Notes under the pieces: model-generated
The model's database searches: none
Seen by the model: the letters and a program-made list of their open reading frames with translations, nothing else
Told to the model about the DNA's origin: nothing
Program-made: the position numbers and the translations under genes
DNA from: Synechococcus sp. PCC 7335
GTDB lineage: Bacteria; Cyanobacteriota; Cyanobacteriia; Phormidesmidales; Phormidesmidaceae
Length of the DNA: 64,000 nt
NCBI RefSeq assembly: GCF_000155595.1
Contig: NZ_DS989904.1
Span: 1,209,354-1,273,353 of the forward strand
Direction: 5' to 3'
Part shown: in pieces, positions 56,236 through 64,000 of the stretch
How positions within the stretch are numbered: position 1 is the first letter of the stretch
Layout: each line of letters begins with the position of its first letter

Positions 56236-57312
56236 ATGCAAAATTTTCGAGACTACTATCAAATTCTGGGGGTGGCCCCAGACGCTAGCGCTGAGGAAAT
56301 CAAGCGCGCCTATCGGAGACTTGCCCGTCAATATCACCCTGACGTCAATCCTGGTGACAAAGCCGCTGAAGAAAAGTTCAAGCTGCTAGGCGAAGCCTAC
56401 GGTGTGCTTTACGATGCAGATAAAAGACAGCAGTATGAGCAGTACAGTCAATATTGGAATAAAAAAGGTGCGAAGGGTTGGGGCAGCAAACGCAAACAGT
56501 CTAGTAAGAATGCTGACTACAGTGCCTTTGAGGATTTTGACAACTTTGTTGAACAGCTATTAAAACAGCACAAGGCAACCGATCAGTCGGCTTCGCGTTG
56601 GGCTGATGGCCCAGCAGTTTCAAAGACAGTTAATCAGGAAAATGTTGCTTCAAAAACGACTGATCGCGCTACAGGTGCAACTCGTTCTTCTAGGCAGAAT
56701 CGGCCGCTAGACGGACAGCCAGCTAGGCCACCTAGAAAACAGCCAGATCTAGAGCGTCAGCGGCGTCCTACTTATCGCAGACAATCTACTCCTACTTCGA
56801 GACGGGATGCAGAGGCAGATCTAACGGTGCCTCTTGAGAAGGCATATGCAGGCGGACGTGAACGAGTGCGGTTAGAAGATGGGCGATCGCTCGAAGTGAG
56901 TATGCCACCAGGAATGGTGACTGGGCAGCGTATCCGGCTCAAAGGTCAGGGGATTGAGGGTGGCAATCTATATCTACGTATCGAAGTAGAGCCCCATAGC
57001 TATTTCACCTTGCAAGACGGTGATGTCTACTGTCGTTTGCCACTTACGCCAAGTGAAGCAGTGTTAGGAGGCACCATTGGAATGCCGACTTTGGGTGGAA
57101 CCGTCAATATGATGATTCCGCCAGGTGTGCAGCCCAGACAACGGCTGCGACTTACTGGAAAAGGCTATCCCATTGGTCAAGGTCTCTATGGCGATCAAAT
57201 TGTCGAAATTGACGTTGTGATGCCGACCGTGTTGGATGATGAAGAGAAAGCGCTTTATCAGGAGTTGAGAAACATTGAAAGACTAAATCCACGGGCGGGA
57301 TTGCCCTTTTAA
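56236..57312 (+). CDS. dnaJ: DnaJ co-chaperone, class B
   Basis: The 358-aa protein has an N-terminal J domain with HPD (His 34-Asp 36), a charged Ser/Gln/Arg-rich middle (about 75-185) and a two-barrel DnaJ C-terminal domain (about 190-345). The C-terminal domain includes [29 protein letters not shown] and [20 protein letters not shown]. It has no CxxCxGxG zinc finger, so it is class B (CbpA-like). Its position right behind dnaK3 makes it the likely dedicated partner. Confidence 0.95.
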   Translation: MQNFRDYYQILGVAPDASAEEIKRAYRRLARQYHPDVNPGDKAAEEKFKLLGEAYGVLYDADKRQQYEQYSQYWNKKGAKGWGSKRKQSSKNADYSAFEDFDNFVEQLLKQHKATDQSASRWADGPAVSKTVNQENVASKTTDRATGATRSSRQNRPLDGQPARPPRKQPDLERQRRPTYRRQSTPTSRRDAEADLTVPLEKAYAGGRERVRLEDGRSLEVSMPPGMVTGQRIRLKGQGIEGGNLYLRIEVEPHSYFTLQDGDVYCRLPLTPSEAVLGGTIGMPTLGGTVNMMIPPGVQPRQRLRLTGKGYPIGQGLYGDQIVEIDVVMPTVLDDEEKALYQELRNIERLNPRAGLPF

Positions 57313-57420
57313 GCGGCCTATTCTCTTCGAGAGAGCTTGCTTCTCGACGGCTGATTGTCTTGCGAGGATATTGCCAAGAAAAGGTGTTTTCTTGCTTTGA
57401 TAGTCAGATCACCTGCCAAT

Positions 57421-57472
57421 CAGATTACTTGCCAGCCAGATTACTTGCCAGCCAGATTACCTGTTGTCACGC
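57421..57472. repeat. 16-bp tandem repeats, about three copies
   Basis: CAGATTACTTGCCAGC occurs exactly at 57421-57436 and 57437-57452, followed by a partial third copy and preceded by a diverged one, in the spacer after dnaJ. Confidence 0.92.
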
Positions 57473-57554
57473 GGGGATTTCACGAATCCCTTTCAGCATA
57501 ACTACTTTGGAAATGCCAGATGTGGTTAGAACGCCTTTACCCAAGCTACCTATA

Positions 57555-57776
57555 ATGCAGACCATCACAATCAACCTACCCCAGTCACTTCGAGCTCAGC
57601 TGCAAACGTTTCGAAGTGACCAGAACATCGATCATCTCGAAGCTGCCGTTGTAAAAGCCTTAGAAAGTTATTTTCTGACTTGGGAACCAGCCAAAAAGAT
57701 AGACCCGCTACCTGCAATGTACAACGCAGAAGACGGGCCTTGTGAAGTAATCGATTCGTTTCGAGAGGAGATCTAA
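57555..57776 (+). CDS. Small protein with ribbon-helix-helix-like N-terminus
   Basis: From the ATG a 73-aa protein reads MQTITINLPQSLRAQLQTFR, then SDQNIDHLEAAVVKALESYF, then a polar tail. The beta-strand ITINLP followed by two helices looks like a ribbon-helix-helix (CopG/Arc-type) DNA-binding or antitoxin-like fold. No toxin gene is adjacent. The upstream in-frame extension to 57360 crosses tandem repeats and is not credible. Function unknown. Confidence 0.5.
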   Translation: MQTITINLPQSLRAQLQTFRSDQNIDHLEAAVVKALESYFLTWEPAKKIDPLPAMYNAEDGPCEVIDSFREEI

Positions 57777-57834
57777 AAGCTACATGTTCAGATCTGTTTT
57801 CTAGAGAGCTAGTTTGAGCTGTGAACCAAGGGAC

Positions 57835-57893
57835 TATGCGTCAAAGAAATGTGCATCAAAGAAATTTGCACCAAAGAACTATGCGCCAAAATA
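57835..57893. repeat. 15-bp tandem repeats over a stop codon
   Basis: Four units like TATGCGTCAAAGAAA, TGTGCATCAAAGAAA, TTTGCACCAAAGAAC and TATGCGCCAAAATAG. The last overlaps the final codons and stop of the thioredoxin-like gene. Confidence 0.85.
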
Positions 57894-58463
57894 GGCGGGT
57901 TCCTGACCAGGTGCCCACTTGATGTTGCAGCCAATACTCGGCTTTTGGGTTTCTGATATAGATTCGCCTGCGACAATTTTGTCTAGAGCCGCTCGCAGAT
58001 CTTTACCATCGACAGGCAAGTCATTGCCAGGACGACTATCATCTAGCTGACCGCGATAGGCAAGCTTGAAGTCACTATCAAACAAGAAGAAGTCAGGTGT
58101 ACAGGCAGCAGTGTAGCTCTTGGCGACCGCTTGAGTAGCATCGTAGGCATAGGGGAAGCTAAAACTAGCACGCTCTACCTGTTCGCGCATGTTCTCAGGA
58201 CTGTCCTGAGGATGGGTTTCAATGCTGTTGGAACTAATCGCTAGAATGCCAATACCTTTATCTGCATAGTCTTGGCCAATCTTACCAAGCTGGTCTTCTA
58301 CATGCTTGACAAAAGGACAATGCTGACAAATGAACATCAGTAGCAGACCTTTCTTGCCTTTGAAAGTGTCTAGGGAGATCGTCTTTTTAGAAATGACATC
58401 TTCTAGCTTAAAGCTAGGAGCAGGCGTGCCTAAAGGCAACATAGTGGATGCAGTTTTGACCAT
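57879..58463 (-). CDS. Thioredoxin-family protein
   Basis: The 194-aa protein has an AhpC/TSA-type thioredoxin fold: APSFKLEDV, LLMFICQHCPFVKH (Cys 46 and 49) and PDFFLFDSDFKLAYRGQLDD. This CxxCPF group (often annotated thioredoxin family protein) is widespread in cyanobacteria and probably reduces or oxidises protein thiols. Start ATG with AGGAGG eight nt upstream, inside the end of a 31-aa open frame. A 17-bp perfect palindrome lies within the coding sequence. Confidence 0.92.
   Translation of the reverse strand: MVKTASTMLPLGTPAPSFKLEDVISKKTISLDTFKGKKGLLLMFICQHCPFVKHVEDQLGKIGQDYADKGIGILAISSNSIETHPQDSPENMREQVERASFSFPYAYDATQAVAKSYTAACTPDFFLFDSDFKLAYRGQLDDSRPGNDLPVDGKDLRAALDKIVAGESISETQKPSIGCNIKWAPGQEPAYFGA
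58194..58210. promoter_or_regulatory. CTCAGGACTGTCCTGAG palindrome inside thioredoxin-like gene
   Basis: Perfect 8-bp inverted repeat around one T. The central AGGAC-N-GTCCT is identical to the motif near the helix-turn-helix gene 25-26 kb away. Being inside a coding sequence, it may be chance, an iterated palindrome or a real site. Confidence 0.35.
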
Positions 58464-58467
58464 GGGT

Positions 58468-58563
58468 TTAGCCTCCTGCGCTCATACCCGCCATCACTAT
58501 GACGGAGAGCAATAAGCCGGGACTAAGCAGAAGAATAAGCAAAAAGAAGTCGTGGAGTTCCAT
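58468..58563 (-). CDS. Possible 31-aa single-span peptide
   Basis: The ATG-initiated frame reads MELHDFFLLILLLSPGLLLS, then VIVMAGMSAGG. It is almost entirely a membrane helix and lies four nt upstream of the thioredoxin-like gene, whose ribosome site sits in its last codons. A purine-rich AAAGAG precedes its ATG. It does not match a small photosystem or cytochrome peptide that I know. It may be a leader peptide or a small membrane protein translated with the downstream gene. Confidence 0.4.
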   Translation of the reverse strand: MELHDFFLLILLLSPGLLLSVIVMAGMSAGG

Positions 58564-58719
58564 AAGCTCTTTAACGAGTGGGTTGGATTGCAACGTCTAT
58601 ATGATGACGAATCTGAGCTTAAATTATGGCGATTTTAGTAGCGCAAAGCTAACAACTTCTTGAAAATTGATGTACTAGGTTTTGGTTTTATGACGTATCC
58701 TGTCAGTGAATTTGTATAG

Positions 58720-59400
58720 ATGGACGCAAATTTCATGGACGAGACGTCGATACGCGCTAGAGGATTGAGTCTAGCTATGAAAGGGGTGATCGGAGGGATA
58801 AGTGCGATCGCACTCTTGATACTATGTGCCTCCCCTGGACAAGCAGACCAGTCACGGCGGCGCTCGTTCATAGCGGTATCTGATCAGGTCAATCTCAATC
58901 AGGTCGACCACAAGCAGCTAGCCTCGAAAGAGGGCACTGCTGAAGATCTTCAACTATCTCCTGCCTCCGGCCTGCAGGGCGGTGACTTGTCCGAGTTACC
59001 TGTGTTAGAGCCGTCTGTTCCACTTGACCAACCGGTGAGTGTTCCACCGATTGCGCCGCTCGAGACATCCGCTTCCCCAACGACGACTCAAACGACTGAA
59101 CCGGACGAAAGTGTCGCTGAAGTGCCAAATGAGCCTGAAATTCCTTTAGAGCCACCTTTCATTGGTGATTTGACTCAGACAGCAGCCACAGAAACGATAT
59201 CAGCTGAAACGTTAGCTGATAGTGGTCCACCCCCAACTTCATCAGTGGCTGTAGATCCAGCGGCTGCAGACTCGGCCGTTGTAGATGCGAGGCCAGTCGT
59301 TACAAGCTCAACCACCGCTGCTATTCCAATTGTCCGTCCTGCTAATGTCAGTCGGTGGCCTGATCCAATTCCTTTTGGTCAACCGCTGCCAGATAACTAA
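58720..59400 (+). CDS. Secreted Pro/Thr/Ala-rich hypothetical protein
   Basis: The 226-aa protein has a signal peptide (KGVIGGISAIALLILCASPGQA, cleavage near residue 41) starting at the first ATG or at Met 20. The mature chain is low complexity, rich in Pro, Thr, Ser, Ala, Val and Glu. It has no folded-domain signature and ends in VRPANVSRWPDPIPFGQPLPDN. It is probably a secreted or periplasmic disordered protein. The ATG lacks a clear ribosome site. Confidence 0.6.
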   Translation: MDANFMDETSIRARGLSLAMKGVIGGISAIALLILCASPGQADQSRRRSFIAVSDQVNLNQVDHKQLASKEGTAEDLQLSPASGLQGGDLSELPVLEPSVPLDQPVSVPPIAPLETSASPTTTQTTEPDESVAEVPNEPEIPLEPPFIGDLTQTAATETISAETLADSGPPPTSSVAVDPAAADSAVVDARPVVTSSTTAAIPIVRPANVSRWPDPIPFGQPLPDN

Positions 59401-59657
59401 CCTAGCAATAGACGCACGGATCGCGGCACAATAGAAGCGAGCATATAAGCTTTGGGTAGCTTTAGAAGCTCTAGCTAGTAATACCTTTGCTCTATCCTTA
59501 TCTTAATCTAGCTTTGTCTTGATCTGGCTTTGTCTTGATCTGGCCTTGTCTTATCTAGCCTTGACTTGAGAAGACAAAGCGGTTGGTAAATAGATAAACG
59601 ATTCGACACTAGCTATATCTATATAGTCTTTGGCCTTGACAGACCAAACTTTCTGCT
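59401..59657. other. Spacer with 15-16-bp tandem repeats
   Basis: This 257-bp spacer holds four 15-16-bp units at 59506-59568 (ATCTAGCTTTGTCTTG, ATCTGGCTTTGTCTTG, ATCTGGCCTTGTCTT, ATCTAGCCTTGACTTG) and the probable promoter of the permease gene. Nothing else is recognised. Confidence 0.75.
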
Positions 59658-60491
59658 GTGAAAACTGCCTCTAAATTACCGACAACGCTCGTTAAAGCTG
59701 CAATTAGTCCTGTTTGGAGGACGCTGCTTGCTGATTCGCTAACCGTATTCTGGGGAGATTGGTTGGATCTAAGAGTGAGAATTCCTCAGGTTGCGGCGTC
59801 TGGATTGGTTTCACCGTTGATCTATATTCTGGCGTTTGGTCTAGGATTGGGCAGCTCTTTAGACAGGGTTAGTACGCCGACAGCAGGAGAGAACTATTTG
59901 GAGTTCATTTTGCCAGGAATGGTAGCGCTCTCTTCAATGGTGATCAGCTTTGGTGGAACAACATTCTCTATTTGTGGCGAGCGCCTATTTACCAAAACGT
60001 TTGAAGAGATGCTGCTGTATCCAATTCATCCTCTGTCGCTGCATCTCGGCAAGATGCTAGCAGGAATTGTACGGGGCTTAATGACGGCTTCAACAGTGAT
60101 CTTGATAGCTGTTCTCTTTACAGGCAAAGTGTGGAGCTTTCTAAATCCACTCTTTTTTCTATTGGTCGTCTTGAACTGTGCGGTGTTTGCCGGGCTAGGT
60201 GTCATTGTGGGCCTAAACGTGAAGTCGCTAGAGAGCGTAGGCTTGTTCAATAACTTCTTGATCGTACCGATGTCATTTTTGGGTGGTACGTTTTTTGATC
60301 CGACAACGCTGCCTGTAGCGCTTAAGCCGATTGTGTATGCGCTGCCGCTAACGTATACGACAATTGGACTGCGGGCGATCGCATACAAGCCGCTAGCCGA
60401 TTTCCCATGGTATAGCCTGCCGATTCTGCTAGGATTCGCCATCCTACTTTCATTCTTCGGCGCTCGTCAATTTGCCAATCAACAGGACTAG
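59658..60491 (+). CDS. ABC-2 type transporter permease
   Basis: The 277-aa protein has six membrane segments and the ABC-2 (DrrB-type) features FILPGMVALSSMVISFGG and PMSFLGGTFFDPTTLP-YALPLTY. It would export a drug, lipid or polysaccharide with a partner ATPase. No ATPase gene is adjacent; the nearest DrrA-type ATPase in the window is about 34 kb upstream. The GTG start has no clear ribosome site. Confidence 0.88.
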   Translation: MKTASKLPTTLVKAAISPVWRTLLADSLTVFWGDWLDLRVRIPQVAASGLVSPLIYILAFGLGLGSSLDRVSTPTAGENYLEFILPGMVALSSMVISFGGTTFSICGERLFTKTFEEMLLYPIHPLSLHLGKMLAGIVRGLMTASTVILIAVLFTGKVWSFLNPLFFLLVVLNCAVFAGLGVIVGLNVKSLESVGLFNNFLIVPMSFLGGTFFDPTTLPVALKPIVYALPLTYTTIGLRAIAYKPLADFPWYSLPILLGFAILLSFFGARQFANQQD

Positions 60492-60602
60492 TGTCCCAAT
60501 CTGCTCAGTCATCAGCATCATCTTGTGGTGACTGACTAATACATTGGCCTAACACATTGGCAACGCAGTGCATAGAGGATGGGGCGAGGTGAACTCGCAT
60601 CT

Positions 60603-60953
60603 TCAGGCTTCTGTTTCATAAGCTACGTCTGTCTTAGCCGCCATAATAAAGTCATTTTGATGCAGCCCATTAATCGTATGGGTCCACCAGAATACGCTCA
60701 CCCTCCCCCATTCAGTAATCAGCATGGGATGATGGCCTGCTTGCTCAGCCGCCTCACCTACTTTTTGGGTGAAGGCTAGAGCACGCTTAAAATTAGAAAA
60801 TTTGTAGGATCGAGATAGCTTGGGTATGCTGTCTTTATCGACGATCTGCCAATTGGCAATCAAAGTCCTCATCTCCTCAATTTCCTCCGGCGACAGTGGT
60901 GGATCGCTGCCTTTGCAAGGAACGCAAGTCTGGCTACTCAGTGTCGTTGTCAT
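60603..60953 (-). CDS. Pterin-4a-carbinolamine dehydratase
   Basis: The protein of about 116 aa is the 4a-hydroxytetrahydrobiopterin dehydratase (PCD/DCoH) family: LSPEEIEEMRTLIANWQI, then KFSNFKRALAFTQKVGEAAE, then QAGHHPMLITEWGRVSVFWW, with the catalytic HHP. It recycles tetrahydrobiopterin. I begin at the ATG of MTTTLSSQ; the longer in-frame extension is not conserved. It lies between the permease gene and the large sensor gene. Confidence 0.95.
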   Translation of the reverse strand: MTTTLSSQTCVPCKGSDPPLSPEEIEEMRTLIANWQIVDKDSIPKLSRSYKFSNFKRALAFTQKVGEAAEQAGHHPMLITEWGRVSVFWWTHTINGLHQNDFIMAAKTDVAYETEA

Positions 60954-61014
60954 GGCCTTCATCAAATCTATGGCGTGTAAATCTATGACATACAAATCTT
61001 TGGCATAGAGATAG

Positions 61015-63516
61015 CTACTTGTCTATTGATTCGCTTCTTGCTTCACGCTGAGGTAGGAGCGCTAAAGGAACTTCAGTCCTAATTTGACTAATTTGGCTAG
61101 TTTCCACTAAGGCAGTGTCAACGTGCTGGTAGGTCGTCGTGATCAGCGACGCTAGTTTTTCTAAACGCCTATGCAACATTCTAAGCTGTCGATCTAGGTG
61201 CTGAGCTTGCTTATCTGAAGGGCTACTTGAGTGTGAGTGACGCATAGCCTCAACATTTGACGGTGAGTTTTGCCGCAACTGAGAAGCTGTTAGTGAGTCG
61301 GCAAAACTGTCTAGCGTTGTGGCGACTTGTTCGACAGCGTCCATTCCTGATTGTAGATCTGCTGATAGTTTTTCTACTTGAGCGACGTTCTGCTGTTGCT
61401 GACTATAGGTTTCTTCTAGCTGGTTTGATAAAGTCTCTAAGTCGATGCTTTGACTTCGAAATTGCGACAGAATGTCCTCGAAGATTTCTGAATTCTTCTG
61501 TCTAGATGCTGAGATAGATAGCGTAGAGGCATTCGCAATCAAAACTTGCGCGGTGGTATTCAGTCGTTGATATTGTTTGCTCTTGCGACTGATGTTCTCA
61601 GTGGCGGTGAAGAGCGATCGCAAGTCCTGACTCAACTGCTGTGTAGTCTGATGAAAAGCCGTGATTGCAGGAATGACTAGATCTATATTCTTCGAAGACG
61701 TTGATAACTGTGAGTTGGCAACGGCTAGGCTTTGGCCAGATTCAGCGGGCGTCAGTTCATGCAATAAGGTTTCATGTGCTTTGGCCCATTGCTGAAGCTG
61801 CCCGACCACTTCTGCCTGACTCGAAACATCTCGCTTCGCAACACGCATTTCCTGCTCGACCGCGATTACATGATCGTACGTTTCCCCAAAGGCAGACAGC
61901 AGACGAGAGAACCGATCAAGCGCGGAAAGGATTTGCAAGAAAGTATGCTCTAGGCGATCGCTGATCTGACTTAGTTCAGAGCGTTCAGCCGCAGGCAGCA
62001 GATCCCCTCTATGGTCTTCGATCACATTAATTAGCCAGCCGTCTGAGGCCAGCATCGAGACGATTTCGTAGAGCCAAGCTAGCTCCTGCTGTAGTGAAGT
62101 AGCAGGAGAATTCGATGAACTAGCTAACGCGGCTTGCATATCATCGACTAGCGGCAGGATATCTATTGACTTACGACCAAGGGGGCGCTGACGCTGCGAA
62201 TCAGCAGCGGCTCTTTTGATCTGACTAAGCTGGGCTTCGACTTCTGCGGTCCTGGCTGCTTCTAGCTCTACCCGCGTCCGGCTTAATTTTAGCTGTTCTA
62301 TTAAGTTGAAAAAAGAGATAGATAGCTGTGTCAGCTCATCTTTCCCTGCCAGCTTCTCAGTGACGGTCTCACCTGCTGTGTAAAGCCGCTGACATTCATC
62401 AATTACCGGCCGCAGGCGACGGTTAAGATAGCGCACTGCTAGCACCGTTATGCCTGACATTAAGAGCCCAGCCAAGAGCATTGCACCGAGCGCAATCGCC
62501 GCAATCCGACCAAACACTACGTGATAGGGTACGTAGGCCAAAACGACCCATGACTGTTCTGGAATTTGTAAATAGGACCAGTAGCCACCTCTACCCTCTA
62601 TCAACCCACTGCTGCTTTCCCTCCTGATCTGTGGCCAAACTTCAGTCAGCCCTGAGACATCAGCATAGGTTTGATCAATCACCTGCTCTGGGGCCGACGG
62701 ATTGGCGACGACACGTCCATCTTCTGATAGCAAGAACAGCTTTCCACCTTGTCTGAAAACAGGCTCATTCAAGACCGTTTGCAGGTAGGCTTCATCGATA
62801 TCCACTACCGCTGTTCCTAACCATTCGCCCTGGTTGTCGAAAATTTGCGAGTAGTAGGTTAGCAGCATCCCGCGATCGCTCTGGTAAGGCGCTGTCCATA
62901 GACTCTTTTGAGGCAAAAAGTAGTTGCGATAAGCCTCGGTGTTTGGATAAAAGTAGGGCTGCTCGGCGCGATCTGTATAGCGGAGCGTGCTAGCTTGCGC
63001 TGTCGTCTGCTCGACAGAGGTAGGGGGAGCCTCACCCTCTTCACCTGAAGAACTGACTTCGTTAACCCCAGAGTCGATTTGGTAGTAGGGATAGAACCAC
63101 TCTTTGCTAGGCAGAATGCCACCTTCTTTCTGTCCAAATCCCATTCCCAGAACGTAGCTTGGCTGGCTCTCAAATAGCTGTCGCACCAGCTCTTGATAGG
63201 TCTCAGGAGTCTCGGCCCTACGCACATGTAGAGTAGAAACGCTCACACCTAGACTGTAGGCTAGATTCTCAGCGCGATCAGTAATCTCATGAACTGTGCC
63301 GACCTTGCCTTCTAGCACCTTCTGAATTTGCTCTTCCGCTTGGAACTTCACCGTTTCAGCAAACAGGAAAGCCACGCTAGCAATACTTAATACAGCGCCC
63401 CCCATGATCATGGAAAACAGCCGAATACCGAAAGAATTACGGCGAAGCTGCTGTTTGAGTTTTGCTGATGTCTTTAAAGTTGAGGCCTCCGGAGTAGAGC
63501 GCGCAGTTTGCTGCAT
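61015..63516 (-). CDS. dCache/HAMP sensor protein lacking a canonical MCP tip
   Basis: The 833-aa membrane protein has TM1 (about 35-57), an extracellular double-Cache-like sensor region (about 58-335, with GYWSYLQIPEQSWVVLAYVPY before TM2), TM2 (about 337-360) and a HAMP (about 360-412). A very long helical Gln/Ser/Leu-rich cytoplasmic part follows (about 412-833). I do not see the highly conserved QTNLLALNA hairpin tip of methyl-accepting proteins, nor a kinase, GGDEF or phosphatase domain. It therefore resembles a chemoreceptor or HmpF-like scaffold with a diverged signalling part. Long coiled coil throughout. ATG start, monocistronic. Confidence 0.82.
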   Translation of the reverse strand: MQQTARSTPEASTLKTSAKLKQQLRRNSFGIRLFSMIMGGAVLSIASVAFLFAETVKFQAEEQIQKVLEGKVGTVHEITDRAENLAYSLGVSVSTLHVRRAETPETYQELVRQLFESQPSYVLGMGFGQKEGGILPSKEWFYPYYQIDSGVNEVSSSGEEGEAPPTSVEQTTAQASTLRYTDRAEQPYFYPNTEAYRNYFLPQKSLWTAPYQSDRGMLLTYYSQIFDNQGEWLGTAVVDIDEAYLQTVLNEPVFRQGGKLFLLSEDGRVVANPSAPEQVIDQTYADVSGLTEVWPQIRRESSSGLIEGRGGYWSYLQIPEQSWVVLAYVPYHVVFGRIAAIALGAMLLAGLLMSGITVLAVRYLNRRLRPVIDECQRLYTAGETVTEKLAGKDELTQLSISFFNLIEQLKLSRTRVELEAARTAEVEAQLSQIKRAAADSQRQRPLGRKSIDILPLVDDMQAALASSSNSPATSLQQELAWLYEIVSMLASDGWLINVIEDHRGDLLPAAERSELSQISDRLEHTFLQILSALDRFSRLLSAFGETYDHVIAVEQEMRVAKRDVSSQAEVVGQLQQWAKAHETLLHELTPAESGQSLAVANSQLSTSSKNIDLVIPAITAFHQTTQQLSQDLRSLFTATENISRKSKQYQRLNTTAQVLIANASTLSISASRQKNSEIFEDILSQFRSQSIDLETLSNQLEETYSQQQQNVAQVEKLSADLQSGMDAVEQVATTLDSFADSLTASQLRQNSPSNVEAMRHSHSSSPSDKQAQHLDRQLRMLHRRLEKLASLITTTYQHVDTALVETSQISQIRTEVPLALLPQREARSESIDK

Positions 63517-63897
63517 AGCTATCTCAAACGAATGAACTTACTGATTGATAGAAAGACTAAGGAAGATGTCCTAAGTATCTATAAGGAAAAGCGATTTCAT
63601 AGTATCATCGGCTACTCAGTGAAGCGTCCCCTTTGTGCAAAGAGTCTGTGTTGATTTCAGTATCTATCGATAAAAGCATTTATCGCAAGACAGATTAGTT
63701 TGCCTGCTTAGACCCGTAGCTATAGACCCGTAGCTATACGTTTTCTAGAGGGTAAAGCCAACTGAAGCTGCCTTAGAATTTGAAGAGAAAGTGTACCTAG
63801 CAAGGTGAAAATGCAGGCATCTTTGCTCTGCGGGCTGGCTGTTGTTTTCTAGGTTTTATATAGGTCTTGACCGACGTGGCTATAGCGTTCCTCACTT
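63517..63897. other. Spacer with 14-bp tandem duplication
   Basis: This 381-bp gap upstream of the sensor gene holds a perfect 14-bp tandem duplication (TAGACCCGTAGCTA at 63709 and 63723). The rest is AT-rich promoter-like sequence with no ORF or RNA gene visible. Confidence 0.6.
63709..63736. repeat. 14-bp perfect tandem duplication
   Basis: TAGACCCGTAGCTA occurs twice in direct succession, in the spacer between era and the sensor gene. Confidence 0.95.
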
Positions 63898-64000
63898 CTA
63901 CTTTTCGACTTTATAGCCAAACTCTGACAAGCGAGTGCGCGACTGCCGCCAGCGTTCTTGTACCCGCACGAATATTTCTAGATAGACTTTTCCTGCAACC
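63898..64000 (-). CDS. era: GTPase Era, C-terminal end only
   Basis: The last 33 codons plus stop enter from the window edge: VAGKVYLEIFVRVQERWRQS, then RTRLSEFGYKVEK. This matches the end of the Era KH domain (KVYLELFVKV-x-W-R-x5-L-x-E-x-G), which binds the 16S rRNA 3' end during 30S assembly. Only the terminus is visible, so the assignment rests on about 30 residues. The G domains lie outside the window. Confidence 0.82.
   Translation of the reverse strand, partial: VAGKVYLEIFVRVQERWRQSRTRLSEFGYKVEK

Noticed and set aside
57360-57554. N-terminal extension of the small ribbon-helix-helix-like gene
   Set aside because: It covers tandem repeats and Cys-rich unconserved text; the conserved-looking protein begins at the internal ATG.

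Overview
The window is chromosomal DNA from a cyanobacterium, probably a filamentous Leptolyngbya/Phormidesmis-like lineage (the lineage is a weak inference). The evidence is chlI (Mg-chelatase), psb30 of photosystem II, an ndhA-I-G-E cluster in cyanobacterial order, mgdA-type glycolipid synthesis, a cyanobacterial-type glutamate-cysteine ligase, a DnaK3/DnaJ pair, several families restricted to cyanobacteria (DUF1400, DUF1818, DUF3082) and many HIP1-like GCGATCGC octamers. TTG and GTG starts are common. Most of the window is ordinary core genome; only about 31.8-33.7 kb looks accessory.

Layout. 0-9.3 kb: a truncated DUF1400 alpha/beta hydrolase, ligA, hisIE, hemL with a HEAT-repeat gene, a sodium:solute symporter and a GNAT acetyltransferase. 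9.3-20.3 kb: yajQ-like, a DprA-like protein, a phosphotransacetylase-like protein, a probable EbsA pilus protein, mgdA-like, a Trp-rich membrane protein, an ArnT-like glycosyltransferase, a split GDT1/TMEM165 manganese exporter pair with a YkgJ protein, psb30 and ispD. 20.4-31.8 kb: a GT9 glycosyltransferase, a CPBP protease, cobO, an ABC ATPase, LapA-like, SpoIID-like, DUF3082, rsmA-ispE, rpoZ and DUF1818. 31.8-33.7 kb: a long spacer, a helix-turn-helix protein and tRNA-Pro(GGG) beside a fragment of itself, with repeated AGGAC-N-GTCCT motifs. 33.7-47.7 kb: chlI-ruvC, a GST, a cupin, nadK downstream of ndhA-I-G-E, gltA, a DHH phosphoesterase, an HNH nuclease, alr, tRNA-Ser, and a redoxin with 2-Cys peroxiredoxin. 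47.7-64 kb: tRNA-Met, a LysM/M23 envelope protein, trmL, gshA, tRNA-Leu, dnaK3-dnaJ, a thioredoxin-like gene, an ABC-2 permease, a pterin dehydratase, a large Cache/HAMP sensor and the 3' end of era.

Genes that may work together: rsmA-ispE and ispD (the isoprenoid MEP pathway is represented twice); hemL, chlI and cobO (tetrapyrrole, chlorophyll and cobalamin); peroxiredoxin plus redoxin, GST, gshA and the thioredoxin-like gene (redox defence); dnaK3-dnaJ; and the two GDT1 halves.

Most notable: a Tyr/Gly/Gln/Ser/Asn-rich prion-like tail of about 290 residues on DnaK3; the helix-turn-helix gene surrounded by, and containing, AGGAC-N-GTCCT palindromes next to a duplicated tRNA-Pro segment; and about two dozen 2-4-copy tandem duplications of 10-20 bp in spacers, several straddling start or stop codons. 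I found no CRISPR array, recognisable transposase or prophage. The accessory locus is a candidate for something new, but no function can be proved from sequence alone.
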